From Gammaproteobacteria bacterium (GTDB lineage Bacteria; Pseudomonadota; Gammaproteobacteria; JAABTG01): 64,000 nt of DNA. Numbering within the stretch: position 1 is the first letter of the stretch; the number at the start of each line of letters is the position of its first letter. The position numbers and the translations under genes are program-made. Location of the stretch: assembly GCA_034522055.1 (NCBI GenBank), contig JAXHLS010000002.1:1240001-1304000 (forward strand), given 5' to 3'. Under the pieces are notes generated by a model, which was not told the origin of the DNA, did no database searches, and was given only the letters and a program-made list of their open reading frames with translations. This document shows positions 57,162 to 64,000 of the stretch, piece by piece.

Positions 57162-59570
57162 TCAGGAATCGGGCGCCGCCCCCTCCGGTGGCGGCGACCA
57201 GGTGCGGACGTGGAGATCGCGCTGGGGGAACGGGATCTCGATGCCGTGCTCGCGGAATGCCTTCTCGACGGTGAAATAGAGGTCACTCTTGGTCGACATC
57301 AGCATGTCCACCTCCCTCAGCATGCACCACAGTTCGAAGTTCAGGGAATTGTCACCGAAGCCGATGAACATCACCTTGGGCTCCATGAGGCCGATGACGC
57401 CGTGGACCACCAGGGGATGGTCGTAGGCGGCCTTCTGCATGATCTCCTGCACCTTGTCCACGTCGGATCCGTAGGCCACCCCCACTGGCAACTTCAGTCG
57501 GCCGTAAGGGTCGGAGAGCATCCAGTTGGTCACCTGGTTGGAGATGAGTTCGGAATTGGGCACGATGACGTCGGCGCGGTCGAAGGTCTGGATCTGTGTG
57601 GAACGGATGCTGATGCGCTTGACGTAGCCCTGGGTGGCCCCTACCACGATCCAGTCGCCGGTGCGGATGGGGCGCTCCATGAGCAGGATGAGGCCTGAGA
57701 CGAAGTTGTTCACCACATTCTGCAGGCCGAAGCCGATACCCACCGACAGGGCACCGGCGATGAGGGCCAGATTGGTGAGTTGCAGGCCCGCCATGGAAAG
57801 GGCCACCAGCACCGCGATGGCGATGCCCACATATCCACTGGTGGTCACCAGAGCCTCCTTGGCCCCGCGATCCATGCGCACCTTTGCCAGCCAGCGCTGT
57901 TCCATCTGGTTCTTGAACCAGCCGATGAGGGTCAGCATGAGGGCGAACACCAGCACCGCCCCCAGCAATTCGCCCGGTACCAGCCGGAAGTTGCCGATAT
58001 CGAAGCCTTCGGAGATATAGCGGTAGATGACCCTGAAGCCGTCGTCGGACAGGCCCCAGATGTTCAACAACACGGCCAGCAGGCCCACCCACAGCATGAG
58101 GATGATCAGCAGCCGCAGCCAGCCGATGCCGGGCACGTAGTCCCCGGGACCGATCCCGAGAGTACGGCGGATGCCGGCCGCCACCCGGCCCTGACCCTCG
58201 TCGAGGCTATCGAAGGCCTCCTCCACCAGCTGCAGCAGTACCGCCAGGCCACCCATGGCGAACAGGGTCTGCAGCGCGCTCCTTACCACGCCACCGGCCA
58301 GATTGCGGTAACCGAGGAGTTCGGCCCCGAGGATGGCGACGAAGCTCAGCACCAGCACCCCCCGCAGCAGCCAGTGGGTACGGAAATACTCGAGATATCC
58401 GGCGAGCCAGATGAGCCATACGATATTGGCCACCAGGAAGGCGATATAGATATCGCGGGCCAGCAGGTAGACATCCTCGTGAAGGGCCTCCACCAGCGGC
58501 GTGTAAAACAGCAGACTTCCCACCAGCATCACCAGCCACAGCACCTGGAGGCGCTGGCTCAACGGGAACGCAACATCCTCTGCAAGGCCGAACACCGGCC
58601 CCGCCGGCAGGCAGGGCTTCAATAGCGTCCGGGTCAGCAGCACGGCCACCGCCAGGGCGAGTAGGCCGTAGGCCAGATAGGTGATGAAAGGAGGATCGAT
58701 GGCGCCACGGGTGGCCAGCCACAGGGCGACGCTCACCGGGGCCAGGGCCAGGAATTCCGGCGCCTGGCGGGCCCCGCAGGCCTTCAGGGACAACATCAGG
58801 CGCCCGAGGGCCGTGACAGGCGCGGCAGTACCGGGGTCGCCGAGCACCAAGCGGCGGCGGATGACGACCCCGGCCGCGAAGCCCAGCAGTCCTACGGCCA
58901 CCACACCCGACAGTTCGGCGGTCTCGAGGCCATTCAAAGCGCTGGCGCGCCGCGTCAATTCGGCGATGGAACTCCCCCAGCGGTCCGGGTGGTAGATATT
59001 GGCGGAGACCACCTCCAGGACGTGGGGACCGCGGGCCAGCAGGCGCTGGGCCAGCTTGCGCTGCTGGACGGCGTTGACGGTCTGCAGCAGCTCCTCCGCA
59101 CGCAGGGTGAGCAGACGGCAGAGGGCCAACCGTTCCTCTAAGCCCGCCAGCTCCGCCTTGAGGGCCTGGCGACGCTGTCCCAGGGCCTCCGACTCGGTCT
59201 CGGGAGGCGGGGGAGGAACGGTCGCCGCAGCGTCGGCGGCGCCATCGGCCGCGGGTGCCGGCGCCGCCGGGGCGGCCGGTTGGAGGATCTCCTGCTCCTT
59301 CTGCAATCGCGCGATGGCCAGTTCCGTATCCGCGACACACTTCAGAGCCCGGGTCCGTTGCTTGTCGATATCGCCCCGCAGTTCATCGAATACCTCGATG
59401 CTGGTGGCCACGGTGATGGTCTGGGCGGCACTGGCCAGCTCTTTGAGCCGTTCCTCGGCCCTGAGCACTTCTTCGTTGGTCGCCTGGGCAAGGGCCACGA
59501 GGACCACGGCACCCATGAGCGAGCCCCCCAGCAGGTAGCGCCAGGACAGGCAGGCCTTCACGAGGCCCAT
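57162..59570 (-). CDS. Large MscS-family mechanosensitive channel
   Basis: 802-residue protein. After a signal-like N-terminus (YLLGGSLMGAVVLVALAQA) it has a periplasmic coiled-coil region of about 180 residues with an Ala/Pro-rich linker, about eight to ten membrane helices, and the MscS channel core: pore helix GALSVGIGFGLQNVVNNFVS, beta domain with RPIRTGDWIVVGATQGYVKRI and IVPNSELISNQVTNW, and C-terminal FAIY-like region. The size is between MscS and MscK/MscM, so it is an MscK-like channel. Convergent with the zntB block and divergent from trpG. Confidence 0.9.
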   Translation of the reverse strand: MGLVKACLSWRYLLGGSLMGAVVLVALAQATNEEVLRAEERLKELASAAQTITVATSIEVFDELRGDIDKQRTRALKCVADTELAIARLQKEQEILQPAAPAAPAPAADGAADAAATVPPPPPETESEALGQRRQALKAELAGLEERLALCRLLTLRAEELLQTVNAVQQRKLAQRLLARGPHVLEVVSANIYHPDRWGSSIAELTRRASALNGLETAELSGVVAVGLLGFAAGVVIRRRLVLGDPGTAAPVTALGRLMLSLKACGARQAPEFLALAPVSVALWLATRGAIDPPFITYLAYGLLALAVAVLLTRTLLKPCLPAGPVFGLAEDVAFPLSQRLQVLWLVMLVGSLLFYTPLVEALHEDVYLLARDIYIAFLVANIVWLIWLAGYLEYFRTHWLLRGVLVLSFVAILGAELLGYRNLAGGVVRSALQTLFAMGGLAVLLQLVEEAFDSLDEGQGRVAAGIRRTLGIGPGDYVPGIGWLRLLIILMLWVGLLAVLLNIWGLSDDGFRVIYRYISEGFDIGNFRLVPGELLGAVLVFALMLTLIGWFKNQMEQRWLAKVRMDRGAKEALVTTSGYVGIAIAVLVALSMAGLQLTNLALIAGALSVGIGFGLQNVVNNFVSGLILLMERPIRTGDWIVVGATQGYVKRISIRSTQIQTFDRADVIVPNSELISNQVTNWMLSDPYGRLKLPVGVAYGSDVDKVQEIMQKAAYDHPLVVHGVIGLMEPKVMFIGFGDNSLNFELWCMLREVDMLMSTKSDLYFTVEKAFREHGIEIPFPQRDLHVRTWSPPPEGAAPDS

Positions 59571-59827
59571 GTCACACCAGGCTTACGCATCCTCGACCTC
59601 GACTTGTTCACACCTGCGCCCCCGGCGCTGCTACCGTGGAACCCTGTCTGCGGCGCCCTTCTGCGAGTCGGCACCGCCGACCGGGATGGGCGTCCACATG
59701 CTCAATGGGGCAGCCAATTCTGCTAATCTTCCCGCTTCGCGGAGCCCCGGCATCCGCGTAGAAGGTTAACCCACGGAGGGGGTAGACCCCCAAGAGAATT
59801 CGCCATCGACACCCAAGGTCGTGCCCC

Positions 59828-60415
59828 ATGCTGCTGATGATCGACAACTACGACTCCTTCACCTACAACCTGGTGCAGTACTTCGGCGAATTGGGCGCCG
59901 AAGTCGAGGTGCGCCGCAACGACAAGGTATCGGTGGCGGACATCGCAGACCTCGGGCCCGAGCGCATCGTCATCTCCCCCGGCCCCTGCACCCCCAACGA
60001 GGCGGGGGTCTCCATGGCGGTGATCCGCCACTTCGCCGGCCGCGTGCCCATTCTGGGGGTGTGCCTGGGTCACCAGTCCATCGGCCAGGTGTATGGCGGC
60101 AACGTGATCCACGCGAAACATATCATGCATGGCAAGACTTCCATGATTCACCATACCGGCCAGGGCGTATTTGCCGGGCTCGAGAACCCCTTCGAGGCCA
60201 CACGCTATCACTCCCTGGTGGTGGACGAGGCCAACCTGCCGGCATGTCTGGAGGTCACGGCGTGGACCGAGGACGAGACGGGCCGGCGCGAGGAGATCAT
60301 GGGCTTTCGCCACCGCGAGCTGGCGGTGGAGGGGGTGCAGTTCCACCCCGAGTCCATCCTCACCGCCCACGGCCACGACCTGCTGCGGAATTTCCTCACC
60401 AACCCACCCCACTGA
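59828..60415 (+). CDS. trpG: Anthranilate synthase component II TrpG
   Basis: 195-residue class I glutamine amidotransferase that supplies ammonia to TrpE. N-terminus [20 protein letters not shown], nucleophile cysteine in [11 protein letters not shown], catalytic His-Glu in [10 protein letters not shown]. Separated from trpE by 13 kb and starts the second trp segment. May also serve para-aminobenzoate synthase, as in many species with a single PabA/TrpG. Confidence 0.95.
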   Translation: MLLMIDNYDSFTYNLVQYFGELGAEVEVRRNDKVSVADIADLGPERIVISPGPCTPNEAGVSMAVIRHFAGRVPILGVCLGHQSIGQVYGGNVIHAKHIMHGKTSMIHHTGQGVFAGLENPFEATRYHSLVVDEANLPACLEVTAWTEDETGRREEIMGFRHRELAVEGVQFHPESILTAHGHDLLRNFLTNPPH

Positions 60416-60432
60416 CCGCCTAGGGAAACCCC

Positions 60433-61458
60433 ATGGATATCAAGCAAGCCATCGATCACGTCACCCGCCGCATCGACCTCCAGGCCACGGAAATGACCGA
60501 CGTGATGCGCGCCATCATGACCGGCGAGGCCACCCCCGCCCAGATCGGCGGTTTCCTGGTGGGGCTGCGCATGAAGGGCGAGACGGTGGCCGAGATCGCC
60601 GCCGCCGCCGGCGTCATGCGCGAGTTGGTCACGGGTGTGACGGTGGACCACCCCAACCTGGTGGACATCGTGGGCACCGGCGGCGATGGTGCCGGAACCT
60701 TCAACATCTCCACCACCAGTACCTTCGTGGTGGCCGCCGCCGGTGGCCAGGTGGCCAAGCACGGCAACCGCTCCGTCTCCAGCAGTTCCGGCAGCGCCGA
60801 CGTCCTGGAGCAGGCCGGTGTCAACCTCGAACTCAACCCGGAACAGGTGGCGCGCTGCGTGGACGAAGTGGGCGTGGGGTTCATGTTCGCGCCGTTGCAC
60901 CACAGCGCCATGCGGCATGCCATCGGGCCGCGCCGCGAGATGGGGGTGCGTACCCTGTTCAATCTCCTCGGGCCCCTCACCAACCCCGCCGGCGCCCCCA
61001 ACCTGCTGCTGGGGGTCTACGACGACCATTGGGTGGAACCCATCGCCGAGGTACTCCACACCCTGGGCGCCCACCACGCCATGGTGGTGCATTCCGAGGA
61101 CGGCCTGGACGAGATCAGCATCGGCGCCGCGACCCGGGTGGCGGAACTCAAGGAAGGGCGGGTGCGCACCTACACCGTCGAACCCGAGGCCCTGGGGGTG
61201 GCCCGCGGGGACCTCTCCGCCATATGCGTGGCCTCGGCCACCGAGAGCCTGGCTCTGATGAAAGAGGTACTGGACGGCCGCCGCGGCCCGGCGCGGGACA
61301 TCACCGCCCTGAACGCCGGCGCCGCCATCTACGTGGCCGGCCTCAGCCCCACCCTGGAGGCCGGCGTCGAGCGCGCCGTTGAGGTGCTGGACAGCGGCGC
61401 CGCCCGGGGGCGCCTCGATGCCCTGGTGGACCTGACCTGCTCCTTCAAGACGGCGTGA
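60433..61458 (+). CDS. trpD: Anthranilate phosphoribosyltransferase TrpD
   Basis: 341-residue enzyme for the second tryptophan step. Substrate motif [16 protein letters not shown] (PRPP loop), [18 protein letters not shown], and [13 protein letters not shown]. 17 bp after trpG. The expected next gene trpC is displaced by a 2-kb membrane-protein gene. Confidence 0.96.
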   Translation: MDIKQAIDHVTRRIDLQATEMTDVMRAIMTGEATPAQIGGFLVGLRMKGETVAEIAAAAGVMRELVTGVTVDHPNLVDIVGTGGDGAGTFNISTTSTFVVAAAGGQVAKHGNRSVSSSSGSADVLEQAGVNLELNPEQVARCVDEVGVGFMFAPLHHSAMRHAIGPRREMGVRTLFNLLGPLTNPAGAPNLLLGVYDDHWVEPIAEVLHTLGAHHAMVVHSEDGLDEISIGAATRVAELKEGRVRTYTVEPEALGVARGDLSAICVASATESLALMKEVLDGRRGPARDITALNAGAAIYVAGLSPTLEAGVERAVEVLDSGAARGRLDALVDLTCSFKTA

Positions 61459-61480
61459 GTGTCGCGGGCAGGGCGCCGGA

Positions 61481-63448
61481 GTGAGCAGAACCCTCCCCGC
61501 CTGCGTCCTGCTGGCACCGCTGCTACTCCTGACGGTCCTGGTCTACTGGCCGGGCCTCGGAGGCCCCCTGGTGCTGGACGACCTCGCCAACCTCGAGGCC
61601 CTGAGTGCCTACGAGTCCGGGCGCGCCAGTGCCCTGGACGTGGTCACCGGTTACGGTGAACGCGTCTTCCACCGCCCCGTGGCCATGGCCAGCTTCCTCG
61701 CCGACCAGGAACTCCACGGTGGCCGTGTACGGACCCTCAAGTACAACAACCTGATGATCCACCTGCTGTGCGGCGCCCTGCTGTTCTGGCTGGCGGGCAG
61801 GCTGCTGGACCGGCCGGGCCTGGCGCCCGGGCCCCGGGCATGGTGGCTCGCCCTGTGGGCGGCCGCCTTCTGGCTCAGCGCGCCCCTGATGGTCAGCACC
61901 GTACTCTACGCCGTGCAGCGCATGGCCCAGCTCGCCACTCTGTTCACCCTGGCCGGCCTGCTCCTCTTCGTGCTGGGCCGCGACCACCTCGCCATGGAAC
62001 GGCGCCGCGGCTGGGGCCTCATCGCCCTCGCCTTTCTGATTTGCTGGCCCCTGGCCGCCCTCAGCAAGGAAAACGGCGTGCTGATGCCGGCCCTGGTATT
62101 GGTGCTGGAGGTGTTCTTCCTGCGCTTCGCGGGTACCGGAAAGGCCCGCAGGCCCCTGCTCCTGCTTCTCGGCCTCGCCGCCGTGGCGCCTGCGGTGCTC
62201 GCCCTCGGATACCTCGCCACCCACCCGGGCTGGCTGGAACAGGTGTATTCCCACCGTCCCTTCGGCCCCTGGGATCGGCTGCTGAGCCAGGCCTGGATTC
62301 TCGTAGACTACCTGCTCAACCTGTTTTCCCTGCCCGGCGGCTCGGCCCTCGGCATCTACCACGACGACCAACCGGTGTTGGCCCGGGCCTTCGCGCCCCC
62401 CTTTCCGGGGCTGCTGCTGCTGGGCTGGCTCGCCATACCACCCCTGGCCTGGTGGCTGCGCCGGCGAGCCGTCGGGCCTTTGCTGGGTGGCGTGGTGTTC
62501 TTCATGACGGCCCATCTGTTGGAATCCACGGTGCTGCCCCTGGAACTCTATTTCGAGCACCGCAATTACCTGCCGGCCACGGGCCTGCTCATCGGTATTG
62601 CCGCCACGGTACCCATGCTGCTCGCACGGCTGCACCGGCTACGGCCGGTCCTTCCCGTGATGCTGGTACTCATGTTGGCGTTCAATCTTGTGCTCACCGC
62701 GGCGCGGGCAGACATATGGTCCAGCAAAGAGGCCCTGCTGGATTATCATCTGGAGGCCCATCCCGGGTCCCTGCGGGTCCATTCCTCCACCGCCAACCTG
62801 TACCTGGCCGCTGGCCGCCACGAGCAGGCCCTCGTCCATATGGACGAGGCCGCGGACACCATCGCCGGCCGCCACCACGCCGCGGCAGTGGGCATTCAGC
62901 GCCTCGCCGTGGCATGCCATGGCGGGCGTGTGATCCCTCCCGCCCAATGGCCGCAAGGGCCGTTGAAGGACACGCCCTACGCCATCAACACCGTCAACAT
63001 GCTGGTGACGGCCGTGGAACAGGGCGAGTGCCCCGGTTTTCCAGCCGCCGCAATGCTGGATTATCTGGGGCATAACGCCTATTTCCAGCGCCCCCGCCAC
63101 CGCTGGAACCTGGCCCTGCTCGAGGCCCGGCTGGCGGCCCGGGCCGGGCTTCCCGACGCCGCAGCGCAGCGGTTCCTGACGGCCTACACCCTGCGCCCCC
63201 GCCAGCCGGAGCCGGCATTGCGCGCGGCCCGGCTATGGCTGGAGGCGGGGAAATCAAGCCCGGCGCGGTCGGTACTGGACGACATCGCACCCACGGTGGA
63301 GTCCTGGCCCTCTGCATTGCGGCGTGAGTACCGCCGCCTGCGGGAACGAGTCGAGGGTCTGCCGGCGACAAATGCGGGCAGTCGGGCCTCGGGTCTTGAA
63401 CCACACGCGTATCCCGCGAACAGCCATAGCCGCGTATATTTTGATTAG
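61481..63448 (+). CDS. GT-C fold/TPR membrane protein, probable glycosyltransferase
   Basis: 655-residue protein with about ten membrane helices (residues 1-410) and a C-terminal region of about 210 residues with TPR-like helices (LRVHSSTANLYLAAGRHEQA, DAAAQRFLTAYTLRPRQPEP). Near the N-terminus an acidic pair GPLVLDDLANLEAL follows helix 1, as in GT-C transferases, and EHRNYLPATGLLIG resembles the conserved loop of TMTC/DUF1736-type protein O-mannosyltransferases. I infer lipid-linked sugar transfer to a protein or pilin. The start is GTG 61481, 23 bp after trpD. Confidence 0.75.
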   Translation: MSRTLPACVLLAPLLLLTVLVYWPGLGGPLVLDDLANLEALSAYESGRASALDVVTGYGERVFHRPVAMASFLADQELHGGRVRTLKYNNLMIHLLCGALLFWLAGRLLDRPGLAPGPRAWWLALWAAAFWLSAPLMVSTVLYAVQRMAQLATLFTLAGLLLFVLGRDHLAMERRRGWGLIALAFLICWPLAALSKENGVLMPALVLVLEVFFLRFAGTGKARRPLLLLLGLAAVAPAVLALGYLATHPGWLEQVYSHRPFGPWDRLLSQAWILVDYLLNLFSLPGGSALGIYHDDQPVLARAFAPPFPGLLLLGWLAIPPLAWWLRRRAVGPLLGGVVFFMTAHLLESTVLPLELYFEHRNYLPATGLLIGIAATVPMLLARLHRLRPVLPVMLVLMLAFNLVLTAARADIWSSKEALLDYHLEAHPGSLRVHSSTANLYLAAGRHEQALVHMDEAADTIAGRHHAAAVGIQRLAVACHGGRVIPPAQWPQGPLKDTPYAINTVNMLVTAVEQGECPGFPAAAMLDYLGHNAYFQRPRHRWNLALLEARLAARAGLPDAAAQRFLTAYTLRPRQPEPALRAARLWLEAGKSSPARSVLDDIAPTVESWPSALRREYRRLRERVEGLPATNAGSRASGLEPHAYPANSHSRVYFD

Positions 63449-63639
63449 TAAAATGCCTCATGGTCGACGGGCCGGCACCATCCTGCAGGGACTCTTCTGC
63501 GCAGCGCCCTCCCGGGGCCCCGGCGATGCGCGCGAATTGCAATGGCTTGAGGGCCCTGGCCGACGGCTGAAGGGACCGTAAGGGTCCGGCTCGGGTTAGA
63601 ATGGACCGCATCGACCGGCCATTACCAGGGAACGCCGAC

Positions 63640-64000
63640 ATGACCGATACACCGGATATCCTGCAGAGGATCCTCGACCACAAGGCCATCGAGGTCATGG
63701 AGCAGGCAGAACGCCTGCCCCTGTCAGAACTCAAACACAGGCTGACCTTCGCCCCGCCGGTGCGGCCCTTCGAGGGTGCCATACGCGGGTGCCTGGCGAA
63801 GGACCAGGCAGCCGTCATCGCCGAGGTGAAAAAGGCCTCCCCGTCCCGGGGTCTGCTGCGGGCCGACTTCGACCCGGCGGCCATCGCCGCCAGCTACGAG
63901 CGCGGTGGCGCCACCTGCCTGTCGGTACTCACGGACCGCGAATTCTTCCAGGGCGGCGAGGAGTACCTGCGGGAGGCCCGGGAGGCCTGCACCCTGCCGG
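63640..64000 (+). CDS. trpC: Indole-3-glycerol phosphate synthase TrpC (3' truncated by window)
   Basis: First 120 codons only. ATG 63640 with CAGGGAA upstream. The TIM barrel begins [20 protein letters not shown]; the catalytic and substrate region [20 protein letters not shown] (IAExKxxSPS) and [12 protein letters not shown] are diagnostic. It is 191 bp after the GT-C gene and so has its own likely promoter or reads through. The window ends inside the gene. Confidence 0.95.
   Translation, partial: MTDTPDILQRILDHKAIEVMEQAERLPLSELKHRLTFAPPVRPFEGAIRGCLAKDQAAVIAEVKKASPSRGLLRADFDPAAIAASYERGGATCLSVLTDREFFQGGEEYLREAREACTLP

Overview
The window is a chromosomal stretch of a GC-rich gammaproteobacterium, gene-dense on both strands. 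The gene neighbourhoods are diagnostic: pilC-pilD-coaE-zapD-yacG, gcvR/dapA-bamC-purC, rlmN-pilW-rodZ-hisS-yfgM-bamB-der, cysE-iscR-iscA, rpe-gph-trpE and trpG-trpD...trpC. BamB, BamC, RodZ, ZapD, DjlA, LpxR- and PagL-like proteins show a diderm proteobacterium. The mix (NagZ, DUF2970, ZntB, Anbu, P-II, RimB/RimK) resembles Chromatiales-like lineages, but I cannot name a genus. I see no rRNA, tRNA, CRISPR array, transposase, integrase or phage gene.

Layout. 0-5.2 kb: type IV pilus biogenesis, CoA synthesis, division, a secreted unknown and a CnoX-like thioredoxin. 5.2-14.4 kb: P-II protein, fructosamine kinase, NagZ, a FliL-like protein, a ybeD-lipB-dppB-dppC-like operon, a nitronate monooxygenase-like protein, DjlA and a CbiM-like membrane protein. 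14.4-24.4 kb: an RND efflux pair, a LysR regulator, an AI-2E/PerM transporter, PIN-PhoH and GcvR. 24.4-36.8 kb: dapA-bamC-purC, then a long minus-strand block from rlmN to der with a broken ndk and a reduced isc locus next to it. 36.8-46.9 kb: cysE, ispG (away from its usual place), an MBL/STAS pair, a PagL-like protein, CopD-like, rpe-gph-trpE. 46.9-59.6 kb: an accessory block between trpE and trpG holding an LpxR-like protein, a run of amide-bond-forming and -breaking enzymes (RimB, RimK, an AstE-like protein, circularly permuted ATP-grasp, alpha-E, zinc metallopeptidase) facing an Anbu proteasome-like peptidase, then ZntB and an MscS channel. 59.8-64 kb: trpG, trpD, a GT-C/TPR membrane protein and the start of trpC.

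The most interesting region is 48.0-54.6 kb. Six consecutive plus-strand genes, four of the five junctions being overlaps or near overlaps, encode peptide ligases and peptidases, and the last gene converges with and overlaps an Anbu peptidase. Parts of it (ATP-grasp + alpha-E + Anbu) are a recognised but poorly understood association; its coupling to RimB/RimK/AstE-like genes and to a zinc metallopeptidase suggests one peptide-tagging and tag-removal system. It occupies the trpE-trpG interval, which is a known insertion site for pyocin clusters in Pseudomonas.

The intergenic DNA carries several families of dispersed repeats: a 149-bp unit with two palindromes (tandem at 5.3 and 55.0 kb, inverted at 42.1 kb, partial at 27.3 kb), a ~130-bp double-hairpin element (four copies), a long duplication on both sides of zntB interrupted in one copy by the 149-bp array, and a 31-bp imperfect inverted repeat. 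Genome erosion is visible as a 37-codon ndk remnant, an isc locus without iscS, iscU, hscB, hscA and fdx, and the displaced ispG.
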